From Mesotoga sp. UBA6090 (lineage in GTDB: Bacteria > Thermotogota > Thermotogae > Petrotogales > Kosmotogaceae), in contig NZ_DIXC01000078.1 in assembly GCF_002435945.1 (NCBI RefSeq), forward strand, positions 1 through 14,520: DNA of 14,520 nt, read 5' to 3'. The position numbers were made by a program, and so were the translations under genes. Of this stretch, positions 1 through 8,158 are shown in pieces (position 1 is the stretch's first letter; every line of letters starts with the position of its first letter). The notes under the pieces were generated by a model. It did no database searches. It saw only the letters and a list, made by a program, of their open reading frames with translations, and had not been told where the DNA came from.

Positions 1-1
1 T

Positions 2-427
2 GAGATCGGATATATCGGACTCTCTGGTAAAGAACTCAAAGTGTTCGAACTAAATATCTAAAATTCTGGTGAACCTGTACAAATTTTCCTCGATTCTAAA
101 AAAATAGCCGCTTTCCAGAATATAATTGATTATGTAAACCAGGGCGGAAGAACCTTCTACCTTGCTGCAAAAGTAAAAAATCTAGGCAATTTGATCCAGG
201 AAATAAGCATGAAACTTAATGGTGGAATGTGGCATTTGATTTTTTATCTCTATATCTTGTTTTTCAAGCATTTTATCAGGTCTCTAATATTGGAACATGA
301 TTTACAAAGTGAAACGTCGAAATACGTACACCCAGCCTACGGCAGCCCTCTCAAAGAGGGCATTAGAACTAAAGCTTTGAAAAACACCACAATGCACAAC
401 CTACTAACGTACCACGTATTTTTTTAA
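2..427 (+). pseudogene. Decayed 3' end of an unidentified gene, cut by the window edge
   Basis: The frame entering at base 2 reads as protein (EIGYIGLSGKELKVFELNI), meets a TAA at 59-61, and continues in the same frame with protein-like sequence (for example EPVQIFLDSKKIAAFQNI, then NQGGRTFYLAAKVKNLGN) to about base 230. After that it turns into low-complexity, unlikely sequence before a TAG/TAA-type stop at 425-427. This suggests one gene broken by a nonsense codon, with its tail replaced by spacer DNA. The alternative is that a real gene ends at 61 and the rest is an unrelated remnant. I do not recognise the family. The only available start after the stop is a TTG at 191 without a ribosome site. 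Base composition is AT-rich, like the copper ATPase that follows. Confidence 0.35.
346..360. repeat. Short palindrome CCCTCT-CAA-AGAGGG
   Basis: A perfect 6-bp inverted repeat with a 3-nt loop lies in a spacer. The same arms in opposite order, AGAGGG-CTTC-CCCTCT, occur at 14197-14212, next to another palindrome. It may be a solo piece of the same intergenic repeat family. There is no T-run after it, so it is a poor terminator. Confidence 0.4.
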
Positions 428-431
428 TTCT

Positions 432-616
432 ATGGACGAAGTGAGTAGCAAGACGAGCGTTGGAAGAAACGTCAGTGATGGACGATGGACATTGTCTTTG
501 CATCAAACGGTTCACGTATTTTACAATGGTGTTTTGCACCTGTCGATGGACGAAGCGCGCCGTCAGGCAAGCGTTGGACGATGGACCAAGCGGAGCGATG
601 AACGTTATTTAAGTCT
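432..616. repeat. Intergenic GGACGA-type repeat patch (two diverged copies)
   Basis: Two related stretches lie 115 bp apart. One begins ATGGACGAAG at 431 and runs to GCGTTGGA near 463. The other begins ATGGACGAAG at 546 and runs to GCGTTGGA near 578. Both are followed by versions of GATGGAC. The motif family GTTGGACGATGGAC also appears in reverse orientation (GTCAAC/GTCC) at 7269-7297 and near 13354-13370. ORFs crossing this patch have repeat-driven composition and no recognisable domain, so I call it non-coding repeat. Confidence 0.5.
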
Positions 617-726
617 CGGCTTCTCATGTTTTGAACTTTGCGTACAACCGACAACGTTATTTTGTTTTGTTAAAGAATGGAGTTCGTCGTTATTATCCTG
701 CTATATTGTGAATTTTGCAATAACCT

Positions 727-2751
727 TCAGATAAACTTTTTCTTCAACAATTGTGAATTAATAGCTACAATGATTGTACTTAAGCTCATGAATATAGCTC
801 CCATGGCAGGACTGATAATGATTCCCAGGTTATACAATACACCTGCTGCCAGAGGTATAGCTATGATATTATATGCTGTCGCCCAGATCAGGTTCTGAAC
901 AATTTTTTTGTATGTTTCCTTCCCAAGAACGATTAGATGAGCAATGTCAATAGGGTTACTGTTCAGCAGTATAATATCCGCAGTTTCTGCTGCTACATCA
1001 GTACCAGAGCCCACTGCAATACCAACATCCGCTTTTGCAAGGGCAGGTGCATCATTAATTCCATCACCAGTCATGGCCACGAATTCTCCTTTATCCTGAA
1101 AATCTTTGATTTTTTCCAGTTTCTGGTCTGGTAGCATCTCAGCACTATAACCATCCAAATCCAGTTCGTCACTTACACTTCTGGCAACTTTTTCATTATC
1201 CCCGGTCATCATATAAATTTTGAGATTGTTCTCTTTCAATATTTTAACCGCCTCATAGGATTCATTCCTTATCTCATCCCCCATAGCTATAAACCCAGCT
1301 AATTCTTCTTCCACCAATACAAACACGATCGTTTCCTGGTCATTTTTATAGACACTATCCGGTATCGTTATCCCCTTTTCTTTTACAAAACCAGGGCTAA
1401 CTACCTTTACTTTTTTATTTTCCACCTCGCCTTCTACCCCTTTCCCGGTAATAGCCTTAAAATTCTTTACCTCTGGTAGTTTGATTCCTTCATTTTTTAT
1501 TTTTTGCATAATACTTGTTGCCAGAGGATGCTCTGATTTTGACTCAAGAGAACCGGCTAAGCTTAATATCTGCTTATCTTTATAAGCGTTGTTCAAGCTT
1601 CCATATCTCAATACTTCAAATTTTCCCTGGGTCAAAGTGCCGGTTTTATCAAAAACGAGCAGGGATATTTTACGAGAATTTTCAAATGCCGTGCGGTTAC
1701 GAATCAAAAGGCCTCTTTGTGCAGAAAGAGAAGTTGAAATTGCTACAACTAAAGGAATAGCCAAACCCAGTGCATGGGGACAGGTGATAACCATCACACT
1801 GGCCATACGTTCTAAGGCAAAAACAAAAGGTTGATCCAGGAAAAGCCATGTAACCAGAGTAATAAAACCTACTGAAAGGGAAGTAATAGTAAGCCAAAAA
1901 GCGACTTTGTCAGCAAGATGCTGGGTTTTAGACTTCTCGCTTTGAGCCTCTTTAACCATATTTATCACTTTGCTTAGATAAGCTTCCTCCCCTATCTGCT
2001 GAGCTTTAATTGTTAATGACCCGTTCCCATTGATTGTACCGCCGATCACCTGATTATCTTTCTTCTTTTTTACGGGCTTTGATTCACCGGTGACCATAGA
2101 TTCATCAATATGGCTTTCCCCGTCAATAATAACTCCATCGACTGGAACCTTTTCTCCTGGTTTGACAAGTACCAGGTCTCCACTTTTCAACTGATCAATG
2201 GCTACATCTTTTGTCTGACCATCTTCAAGTAAATGGGCTTCTGAAGGCATCAGTTGCACAATCTTTTCCAGAGCATTGGAAGCATTCATTACAGATTTCA
2301 TTTCAATCCAGTGACCTAAAAGCATAATATCGATTAAAGTAGCCAGTTCCCAGTAAAAGGTTTTCCCTTCTAACCCGAAAGTGATAGCAACACTGTAACC
2401 ATAGGCAACTGTTATTGCCACCCCGATTAGGGTCATCATGCCAGGTTGTTTTTTCTTCAGTTCATCCATTAGCCCTGTCAGGAAAGGCCATCCACCATAG
2501 AAATATATCACTGAAGATAGAGCAAACAATACATAACTGTCAAAAGGAAAAGTAAATTCATAACCCAATATATTTTGAATAAGAGGCGATAAAACAAGGA
2601 TGGGGATGGTCAATATCAAAGAAACCCAGAAACGCCTGCGGAAGTCTTCGATCATATGTTCGTGGTGCTGTTGTTCAGAATGTTTTCTATCTTGATGATC
2701 TTGTTTTCCTTCTAAATTGTCTTTATCTTTATGGTTTTGTTTTTTCATCAC
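727..2751 (-). CDS. copB: CopB-type copper-exporting P-type ATPase (P1B-3 subtype)
   Basis: This is a 674-residue heavy-metal P-type ATPase with every core motif. It has a His-rich cytosolic N-terminus (residues ~7-35, many His/Lys/Gln), the TGES actuator loop, the intramembrane CPH metal site in VITCPHALGLA, the phosphorylation site FDKTGTLTQG, SEHPLA in the nucleotide domain, and the hinge TGDGINDAPALAKADVGI. The last helices contain N-x6-YN-x4-P and MSLST. CPH with MSxST is the P1B-3 signature. Characterised CopB proteins export Cu+/Ag+ (Enterococcus) or prefer Cu2+ (Archaeoglobus), so the valence here is open. There is no CxxC N-terminal domain, as is usual for this subtype. Start: GTG at 2751 is followed at once by ATG; AAGGGG lies about 10 nt before the GTG. 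The gene stands alone, is more AT-rich than genes to its right, and is flanked by gene fragments, which suggests horizontal acquisition. Confidence 0.95.
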   Translation of the reverse strand: MMKKQNHKDKDNLEGKQDHQDRKHSEQQHHEHMIEDFRRRFWVSLILTIPILVLSPLIQNILGYEFTFPFDSYVLFALSSVIYFYGGWPFLTGLMDELKKKQPGMMTLIGVAITVAYGYSVAITFGLEGKTFYWELATLIDIMLLGHWIEMKSVMNASNALEKIVQLMPSEAHLLEDGQTKDVAIDQLKSGDLVLVKPGEKVPVDGVIIDGESHIDESMVTGESKPVKKKKDNQVIGGTINGNGSLTIKAQQIGEEAYLSKVINMVKEAQSEKSKTQHLADKVAFWLTITSLSVGFITLVTWLFLDQPFVFALERMASVMVITCPHALGLAIPLVVAISTSLSAQRGLLIRNRTAFENSRKISLLVFDKTGTLTQGKFEVLRYGSLNNAYKDKQILSLAGSLESKSEHPLATSIMQKIKNEGIKLPEVKNFKAITGKGVEGEVENKKVKVVSPGFVKEKGITIPDSVYKNDQETIVFVLVEEELAGFIAMGDEIRNESYEAVKILKENNLKIYMMTGDNEKVARSVSDELDLDGYSAEMLPDQKLEKIKDFQDKGEFVAMTGDGINDAPALAKADVGIAVGSGTDVAAETADIILLNSNPIDIAHLIVLGKETYKKIVQNLIWATAYNIIAIPLAAGVLYNLGIIISPAMGAIFMSLSTIIVAINSQLLKKKFI

Positions 2752-2848
2752 ATCAGAAACACCCCTTCTTCAGATTTTCCTGGAAATTATGGCAAAATAA
2801 TTGAATAAAAATTACCGTAACCCGTGAGGCTATTTTATTGGAACGAAT

Positions 2849-2861
2849 AGGGTAAAACCCT
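2849..2861. promoter_or_regulatory. Small palindrome in the copB leader, possible operator
   Basis: AGGGT-AAA-ACCCT is a perfect 5-bp inverted repeat just downstream of the inferred copB start point, where a metal-responsive repressor could bind. It does not match the CopY box (TACAnnTGTA), and no regulator gene is adjacent. Assignment as an operator is speculative. Confidence 0.25.
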
Positions 2862-2878
2862 GATTACAATACTACCAT

Positions 2879-2908
2879 ATTATAGAATCAGAAAAATCAA
2901 AGAGTCAA
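2879..2908 (-). promoter_or_regulatory. Sigma-70-type promoter of copB
   Basis: Read on the minus strand, TTGACT (2903-2908) and a perfect TATAAT (2879-2884) are 18 bp apart. They point at copB and leave a leader of roughly 120 nt. Both boxes are close to consensus. No transcription start is known; this is sequence reading only. Confidence 0.7.
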
Positions 2909-3009
2909 ACTCAGGAAAATGGAGCTTTCACGACTACTGTGTTATGGCTTCCTATGGGTACAAAATATTAATGTTTCTATGAATTTATTCGTTCTTCAAT
3001 ATATCTAAA

Positions 3010-3210
3010 TTAGTATCTGTGTACTTCTTTAGAAATACCAAGATTGTTTTTTGCGAACTTCTCAATATTCTTCTTATTAAACTCGATGTCATTACCTATT
3101 GGCAATAAACCTTTGAACCAATTCGGAAATTTTATTAATAACTTATCTAATAAGTCCAAAGGAATACCTTGTGGCCCTTTGGTGTGACCCTTTGGTGACA
3201 GACTCGATTT
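3010..3210 (-). pseudogene. Fragment of an unidentified gene
   Basis: An open minus-strand frame of 67 codons between stops reads as convincing protein (for example LDLLDKLLIKFPNWFKGLLP, then NDIEFNKKNIEKFAKNNLGI) and ends at a TAA at 3010-3012. There is no ATG/GTG/TTG start with a ribosome site, and a stop lies just upstream at 3211-3213, so only a C-terminal piece survives. Its 5' part includes a tandem duplication of a 13-bp unit, giving GHTKG-like repeats in the protein. Composition matches the AT-rich copB segment. I do not recognise the family. Confidence 0.4.
3171..3196. repeat. Two tandem 13-bp units
   Basis: GTGGCCCTTTGGT (3171-3183) is followed directly by GTGACCCTTTGGT (3184-3196), 12 of 13 identical. 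It lies at the 5' end of the gene fragment and may mark the junction where the rest of that gene was lost. Confidence 0.6.
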
Positions 3211-3213
3211 TTA

Positions 3214-3547
3214 ACATTCTAGTAATGCACATCTTTGTTGAATAGCAAAGAAATACAAGTTGATGGGTGCAACGCTACCTTCCGAAGAAAGGAGACCGGG
3301 AAGACCCTCCCCCCTATAAGTGAGACTCGCTATGCAGGAAAATGATGCTTGCTGTATAGCCCAAGGAGGTCGAAAGGCGATTAAATTGAAAAGCTACCGG
3401 AACCACTTAAACGGCTAGTACTGGATGACAGAAGGAAGAAACAAAAAGAGCTGAGACCTTGTGCAGAGAACACAGTTACTCTAGAGCAAATGTCTTCGAT
3501 AATTGGTTTTCTCGCGCCTACATGATTCTCGTGCTTTAATCTAGAGT
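3214..3547. other. Gene-free spacer with a possible nested RNA fold
   Basis: No convincing reading frame is present. The inner arms GCTATGCAG (3329-3337) and CTGTATAGC (3352-3360) form a 9-bp stem with one G-U pair and a 14-nt loop. Outside them GACCCTCC (3303-3310) can pair with GGAGGTC (3365-3371) with one bulged C. I could not match this to RNase P, SRP, tmRNA, 6S, or group I or II intron cores. It may be a structured RNA, a mobile-element end, or chance. Confidence 0.25.
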
Positions 3548-4564
3548 CTACATTTGCCGTGCAGGGTTCAGTTTTGATTGCAGTTTGATTGTCCCATGTC
3601 CCGATACCCATTCGACTGCATCCCTCAAAGATTCAGAGACCTTTCTGGGATTATGGCCCAATACTCTCGACGCTTTTTCGTGAGAATACCTGTAATTTCT
3701 GGTAAGCGTGTGTACTGTGTAGGGAGTGAAAGCGGCTTTCGTCTTCAAGATCATGTAGTAAAGTGTCGACATGGCCGAAAGGGCGTATGCGGAGCCGCTT
3801 TTCAGAAAGGTGCTCACTCTCTTCTTTCCAGTTATTTGGTGTAGTATGTCGGTCAGTTCACGGATCGAGATCACTTCGCCGCCGAGAATGTATACCTCTC
3901 AGGCCTTGGCCTTTATGGAGGCTTCTATCTCCGATCTCACTACATCTCGGACATCCACGAAATCGAAAGACCCCTCGATTCCTACTCTTAACTTGCCTGT
4001 TGCGAAGAGCCTTATCTTGTTCCCCATTTCAGAAAGTTTGTAATCGAAAGGACCAATGATGCCCGTTGGGCACAGTACGACGGCGTTCAGCCCTTCCCTC
4101 GCGGCCGTGAGCACGTTGAGAACGGCTTCGGCCTTGGATTTCCCGTAGACGCCGCTCGTGCGAGCCGGGTTGAACGAGACGTTTTCATCTATCACGCTTC
4201 CCGGTTCTAGCTCGGTGAAGCCGTGGATGGAGCTCGTGTAGATCAACTTTCCCACATGCTGAACCTTGCAGGCATGGATAACGTTCTCCGTATCGCCTAT
4301 GTTGACGCTTCTTACCTGCTTTTTCATTGTGGGCAATATGGATATTTGTGCTGCCAGATGATAGACGGTCTCTATTCCTTCACAGGCCTTGGTCACGAAA
4401 TCTCTGTCCCTTATATCGCCGCGAAGTATCTCTACTCCATCCAGTTCGATCATAGAGACATCTTCTCCGGGCAAGACAATCGCCCTTGTTTTTTCGCCCC
4501 TACTGACAAGCTCTCTGACTAGAACGTTACCAACGTGACCGCTCGCACCAGTCACAAGAATCAT
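3548..4564 (-). pseudogene. NAD(P)-dependent epimerase/dehydratase (extended SDR), interrupted by one in-frame TGA
   Basis: The first 221 codons give a Rossmann nucleotide-binding motif TGASGHVG (residues 5-12), the DIRD loop, YHLAAQ, the catalytic YTSS (Ser111/112) and Tyr140-x3-Lys144 (YGKSK), all typical of extended short-chain dehydrogenases acting on nucleotide sugars or similar carbonyls. A TGA at 3899-3901 then stops the frame. The same frame continues as EVYILGGEVISIRELTDILH and runs to a natural-looking end (SLRDAVEWV) at 3548. Relatives usually read GEVYILGG here, so a single GGA-to-TGA change explains the break. Joined, the product would be about 338 residues, normal for the family. 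The truncated 221-residue form keeps the nucleotide and catalytic residues but lacks most of the substrate-binding part. The ATG overlaps the stop of the MarR gene by 4 bp (ATGA), implying translational coupling. Confidence 0.85.
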
Positions 4565-5046
4565 GCTTTATCACCTCTGCTTTTGTGACCGGAATCGGTG
4601 AATTCCTCATCGACAACTATGCTAGTCATTCTCTCGAAACCATCGGTGATGATCGCGAGATCTTCGCTTCCAACGTTTCTAATAAAGGTTGAGATCAACT
4701 TCGAGAAGTTGCCCAAGAAACTCTCGAAAAAACTCTTACCGCTATCGGTAAGGGTTATCATGATCACTCTTCTATCTTCCTCGGAACGAACACGGGCAAG
4801 CAAGCCCTTTCTCTCCATGTCGTCGACAAGAACGGTGATATTGCTCTTGGTCATTGAGTATTCCCTTGCCAGCGAGGACATGCTCTGGGGACCTTTGAGC
4901 GCAACGTATAGAAGGATGTAAAGCTCTATTGTCTTCATCTCTTCGGCGTCTATGCTGAATGAGAAGAACTTACTGAAGTTCCGGATCAGATCGAAAACCG
5001 TTTCCAGTATCTTTTCCGGACTGATTTGATTGCCTTCTGCAGTCAT
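4561..5046 (-). CDS. MarR-family transcriptional regulator
   Basis: The product is a 161-residue winged-helix regulator. The central part reads LYILLYVALKGPQSMSSLAR (helix and start of HTH), EYSMTKSNITVLVDDMERKG (recognition helix region) and LARVRSEEDRRVIMITLTDS (wing with the conserved D-R-R of MarR proteins). The flanking N- and C-terminal helices should form the dimer. I chose the ATG at 5046 because AAGGAGGTG lies just before it (5051-5059); a longer in-frame start at 5100 has no such site and would fall inside the promoter. It is transcribed away from the MMPL exporter and translationally coupled to the epimerase. The layout suggests that it represses itself and the exporter in response to a small molecule. 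Its ligand cannot be told from sequence. Confidence 0.9.
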   Translation of the reverse strand: MTAEGNQISPEKILETVFDLIRNFSKFFSFSIDAEEMKTIELYILLYVALKGPQSMSSLAREYSMTKSNITVLVDDMERKGLLARVRSEEDRRVIMITLTDSGKSFFESFLGNFSKLISTFIRNVGSEDLAIITDGFERMTSIVVDEEFTDSGHKSRGDKA

Positions 5047-5067
5047 CTTGCACCTCCTTATAAAACA

Positions 5068-5097
5068 ATTATAACAGTTAAAATATTGAACGATCAA
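5068..5097 (-). promoter_or_regulatory. Promoter of the marR-epimerase operon
   Basis: Minus strand: TTGATC (5092-5097) and a perfect TATAAT (5068-5073), spacing 18 bp, with the AAGGAGGTG ribosome site about 10 bp further on. The leader is very short. Confidence 0.7.
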
Positions 5098-5120
5098 CAA
5101 CTTTTACTGTACATAAACAT

Positions 5121-5146
5121 TACTTTTCCCAGGAAAGTAGTACAAT
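5121..5146 (+). promoter_or_regulatory. Exporter promoter region with candidate MarR operator
   Basis: A near-perfect palindrome TACTTTTCC-CA-GGAAAGTA (5121-5139; one base missing from the right arm) lies immediately upstream of a -10-like TACAAT (5141-5146), where the -35 box should be; no good -35 is visible. Its size and position suit a MarR dimer site controlling the exporter. A purine-rich ribosome site AAAGGGGGGAG (about 5154-5163) precedes the exporter ATG. Confidence 0.45.
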
Positions 5147-5170
5147 TCTATACAAAGGGGGGAGTCCAAC

Positions 5171-7258
5171 ATGATCAATCGAAAGATCGCCATATCTATA
5201 ATCGCCCTGTTCGCAATCATCACTGTAGTAATGGGGCTCTTTATCTCAAAAATGGAGATCAACGTGTCCAGCGAGTTCCTTCTCCCTGAGAAGTCTCCTT
5301 CCAGAGAGAACATGAGCAAGATGGAAGATTTATTTGGAAGCGAGAAGCAGATCATCATTGTTATAAAGACGGACGGGCTCTTCAAGGAAGACAACTCACT
5401 CATGATCTACAACTTCCTCCAGCAACTCCCCTCGATCGAAGGAGTCGTTAGTTACAACTCCTATCAGGACGCAGCGAAGGTTAGTCTGATTGGCGGCACT
5501 AACGTTGAGCCGTACTTCGTGGAAGGACTTCCCATTGAGAATGCCAGCGAGATACTGAATAATCCACTCTATCTGGACAACCTTCTTAACGAGAACGGCG
5601 AAGTGGCCCTTATTCCGATAAACGTAACCGATAGTGCCGATGTGAAAGGCATTCTTGAATTGGCCAGCGATTTGCTCGAGGGTATGGAGTTCTACGCAAG
5701 CGGCGAGCCAATAGTCGATGAAGAGTTCAACAGTTCGATACTGTCGCTCATGGTTGTATATCCCCCCATTCTCTTCGGTCTAATCAGCTTCATCTATTTC
5801 TTGAGGCTTGGAAGCGTTCGGGCTGCCGTCATCCCTTCGATTCTTTCGATCATCGCCGCGCTATGGACATACGGTTTTGGAGTAATGATAGGTCTGGATA
5901 TCAACATTCTCACCTCCACGGTGGGTCTTTTTATAGTCATAATCTCATCTTCTTACGGACTTCATTTCATAGATAGATACATCACTAACAGAAGATTTCT
6001 GGAAAGGAATATTGCCCTTAAGCGGACCGTACGCGAGGAACTAATCCCCATATTTCTTTCGGCTCTGACTACGGCGGTAGGCTTCCTAACATTCCTGATT
6101 AGCAGCCTGGAGGCTTTTAGGCAGCTAGGCATAATGGTCTCTCTCGGGATCATGATGAGCTCGGCGCTCGTGCTTATTGCTCTTCCGGCCGCCCTCTTCT
6201 TCATTGATCTTCCGTCGGTAAAGAGAAAGCTAAGGTTTAAGAGTCCGACACCAGAAAAGGCAAAAAAGATAGACAAAGTTGTATTAATAGTGATAATCGT
6301 CTTTGCAATCGTATCACCCTTTCTGATTTCGAGAATAGAGAGAAACTTCGACCAATTTGATTACTTCAAGAAAAACTCCTCGATCGTGAAGTCTGCCGAG
6401 ACTATCAGAGAAGAGTTCGGTTGGAATATGCCTTTTTATGTCGTCCTTAACAAGAACAGCCTCTTCACCGCTGCCGATGCAACAGTCATATCTAGCCTAG
6501 TCGCAGAAATAAACGAGCTTGAACAGGTCAAAGGTGTTTCCTCAATCATGGATGTTTCGAGCGCATTTAACATACCGCTGCCGATCCTCCAGCTGGCGGC
6601 GCGCAGCGGCGATCTTCCAGTCCAGCAATATATGGTGGGCAACTCATTGCGACTGCTAGTCAAGACTCCAAATACAGATGCCGTCAGTTCTCAACAGCTC
6701 GAGGACAACTTGAAAGCCATTCTCCAGAATTATCCGCAATATTCTCCATATATAGCCTCGCCCCTGCTGATTATATCCGGCGTCAATAATGAGATACTCG
6801 TCAGCCAGGTCAGTACTATTGTGTGGGCCTTAGTAGTCATAACATTGCTCCTGATAGTCGTCTTCAGGTCTTTCAAGCTGGCGATAGTTTCCGTGCTTCC
6901 AATTGCCTTGTCCGTACTCTTCAACTTCTCTTATATGTCGATACTGGGTATCAAACTGGAAATCTCGACCGCGATCGTTGCAGGGGTACTTCTGGGAATG
7001 ACAATAGATTACTCGATCCACCTGATCAATAGATTCATAGAGACCAAAGACATATACAGAGCGAGAGAAGAAGTCAGGCCGGCTATACTCTCGAACACTA
7101 TGGCTCTGGCTGCTGGATTTGCTTCGCTCCTGTTTGCACCATTGAGACTGTTCACCGGGCTCGGACTGCTTCTGGCAATAGGTATGCTTACAGGCGCCAT
7201 AGTTACTCTTACAGTCATACCGAGAATTGTGAGCAAATGGAAAAAGTCTGCTCACTGA
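5171..7258 (+). CDS. MMPL/RND-superfamily exporter
   Basis: The product is a 695-residue integral membrane protein with the duplicated layout of RND-type MMPL exporters. TM1 is at residues ~5-25, followed by an outside domain to ~190, a cluster of five helices (~190-350), a second lone helix (~370-390), a second outside domain, and a second five-helix cluster (~540-690). The motif GMTIDYSIHLINRF in the second half corresponds to the GxDYxxH/Y motif of the proton relay in helix 4 of MMPL domains; the first-half equivalent (SSSYGLHFIDRY) lacks the Asp. Such proteins move lipids, hopanoids, or hydrophobic compounds out of the membrane using proton motive force. Start ATG has a strong ribosome site. 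The divergent marR gene and palindrome suggest inducible expression; the substrate is unknown. The downstream spacer has no clear terminator. Confidence 0.88.
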   Translation: MINRKIAISIIALFAIITVVMGLFISKMEINVSSEFLLPEKSPSRENMSKMEDLFGSEKQIIIVIKTDGLFKEDNSLMIYNFLQQLPSIEGVVSYNSYQDAAKVSLIGGTNVEPYFVEGLPIENASEILNNPLYLDNLLNENGEVALIPINVTDSADVKGILELASDLLEGMEFYASGEPIVDEEFNSSILSLMVVYPPILFGLISFIYFLRLGSVRAAVIPSILSIIAALWTYGFGVMIGLDINILTSTVGLFIVIISSSYGLHFIDRYITNRRFLERNIALKRTVREELIPIFLSALTTAVGFLTFLISSLEAFRQLGIMVSLGIMMSSALVLIALPAALFFIDLPSVKRKLRFKSPTPEKAKKIDKVVLIVIIVFAIVSPFLISRIERNFDQFDYFKKNSSIVKSAETIREEFGWNMPFYVVLNKNSLFTAADATVISSLVAEINELEQVKGVSSIMDVSSAFNIPLPILQLAARSGDLPVQQYMVGNSLRLLVKTPNTDAVSSQQLEDNLKAILQNYPQYSPYIASPLLIISGVNNEILVSQVSTIVWALVVITLLLIVVFRSFKLAIVSVLPIALSVLFNFSYMSILGIKLEISTAIVAGVLLGMTIDYSIHLINRFIETKDIYRAREEVRPAILSNTMALAAGFASLLFAPLRLFTGLGLLLAIGMLTGAIVTLTVIPRIVSKWKKSAH

Positions 7259-7264
7259 TCGCTG

Positions 7265-7310
7265 AAAAAACCGTCAGCCGTCAACCCTCCACCGTCCAAA
7301 GATCCGCTGG
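7265..7310. repeat. Degenerate AACC-phased repeat remnant
   Basis: Two AACC units begin at 7269 and 7283, 14 bp apart, with CCGTC/CCACCGTCC filling. The same 13-14-bp phasing and AACC start occur in the longer array at 14029-14123, and the reverse complement resembles the GGACGA/GTTGAC repeats elsewhere in the window. Confidence 0.4.
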
Positions 7311-8090
7311 TCGCTTGCCAGGAGACACTGATTGCTTGGAAGAGCAAGGGCATTTCTTTTTCTTGGTGACTGACTCCATTATTTACATTGTGTTTACCTA
7401 GACACGCTAATTAGTTAGTCTGCATACGAGGTTACTCACGCTGAAACCAGGGCCGTAGAATTCGGGTTTGAAACATCGCGTGTTACTTCGGCGAAAACAA
7501 TGACCACTGTAATGAGAAAAAGCGGTTTTGAGAGTGCTAGTCATTCACGAGGGAACGAGCGATAAAATCACGAGTTGCAATTCCTAAGAATCTTCTGGCT
7601 TCTTTGAGCGACAAGATCCGCAAACCTCCTTACTCTGAAAAGGCGAGGTAAGAAAAGATACCGGATCACTGGATGACAACCTTGGGAAACTTAAAGCATA
7701 ATTCTCCGTCACGCTTAACATAATTCAGCATCTCACTCTTAGCTTCTGCTTTTCTTGCCTTGAACCACAAAACAACGTAGAACGATAGTTCAACACCTGA
7801 CTCAGGGTCTCGCGATGACAGTGTTCGGCAAATCTGTTATAACAACTCTACTTACGCAGTCATCAACTTCCTTCTATTTCTTGGTCAAAAAACAAATATT
7901 TCTGGCGTGAAGATTATTGCTCAATATTGAAGTAGGTGACTCACCGTTCCATCTCATCTTACTAACAAGAAAGACTGGCAAACATTAAGTTCCTTCGACA
8001 GTATCTTACATCTGAATTAGTCTCAGACTGTAGCCATAGAAACCTCATCTCGTTCATATGTTAACTCTACGTAAATAACGGAGTCCCCAC
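7311..8090. other. Gene-free spacer between exporter and hydrolase terminator
   Basis: I see no gene with a start and ribosome site in about 780 bp. A minus-strand stretch near 7670-7850 reads partly like protein (LSFYVVLWFKARKAEAKSEM, then a stop at the end of FKFPKVVIQ), but it opens inside a repeat-like sequence (CCTGA-C-TCAGG palindrome with GTCTCGCGATGACAG at about 7796-7822) and has no start. It may be a relic or chance. Confidence 0.3.
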
Positions 8091-8091
8091 G

Positions 8092-8116
8092 AAAAAGGAA
8101 GCCCTGATGGGCTTCC
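8092..8116 (-). terminator. Rho-independent terminator of the LysM-hydrolase gene
   Basis: A perfect 8-bp stem GGAAGCCC-TGAT-GGGCTTCC (8097-8116) is flanked by five A on the plus strand (8092-8096), which is a T-run when read on the minus strand, about 40 bp after the hydrolase stop codon. A CCTTTT on the other side could give weak activity in the plus direction too. Confidence 0.8.
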
Positions 8117-8158
8117 CCTTTTCCGCGCTGATAGAAACTTTCGAGGTTTGTGAAGTTT

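Noticed and set aside
3303..3371. A known structural RNA (RNase P, SRP, tmRNA, 6S, group I/II intron core)
   Set aside because: None of the conserved core motifs of these classes could be found in or around the stems; left as an unidentified fold.
3899..3901. TGA read as an amino acid (Gly as in genetic code 25, or selenocysteine) in the epimerase
   Set aside because: Several intact genes here end with TGA (copB, exporter, marR), the other broken genes use TAA and TAG too, and the site is not catalytic, so a simple nonsense change is more likely.
5047..5100. Longer MarR start at 5100
   Set aside because: It would put coding sequence through the TATAAT box and ribosome site; the added residues are Cys/Tyr-rich and unlike the family.
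6830..7255. 141-codon minus-strand frame inside the exporter
   Set aside because: Gln/Tyr/Ser-rich antisense shadow of a well-supported membrane protein.
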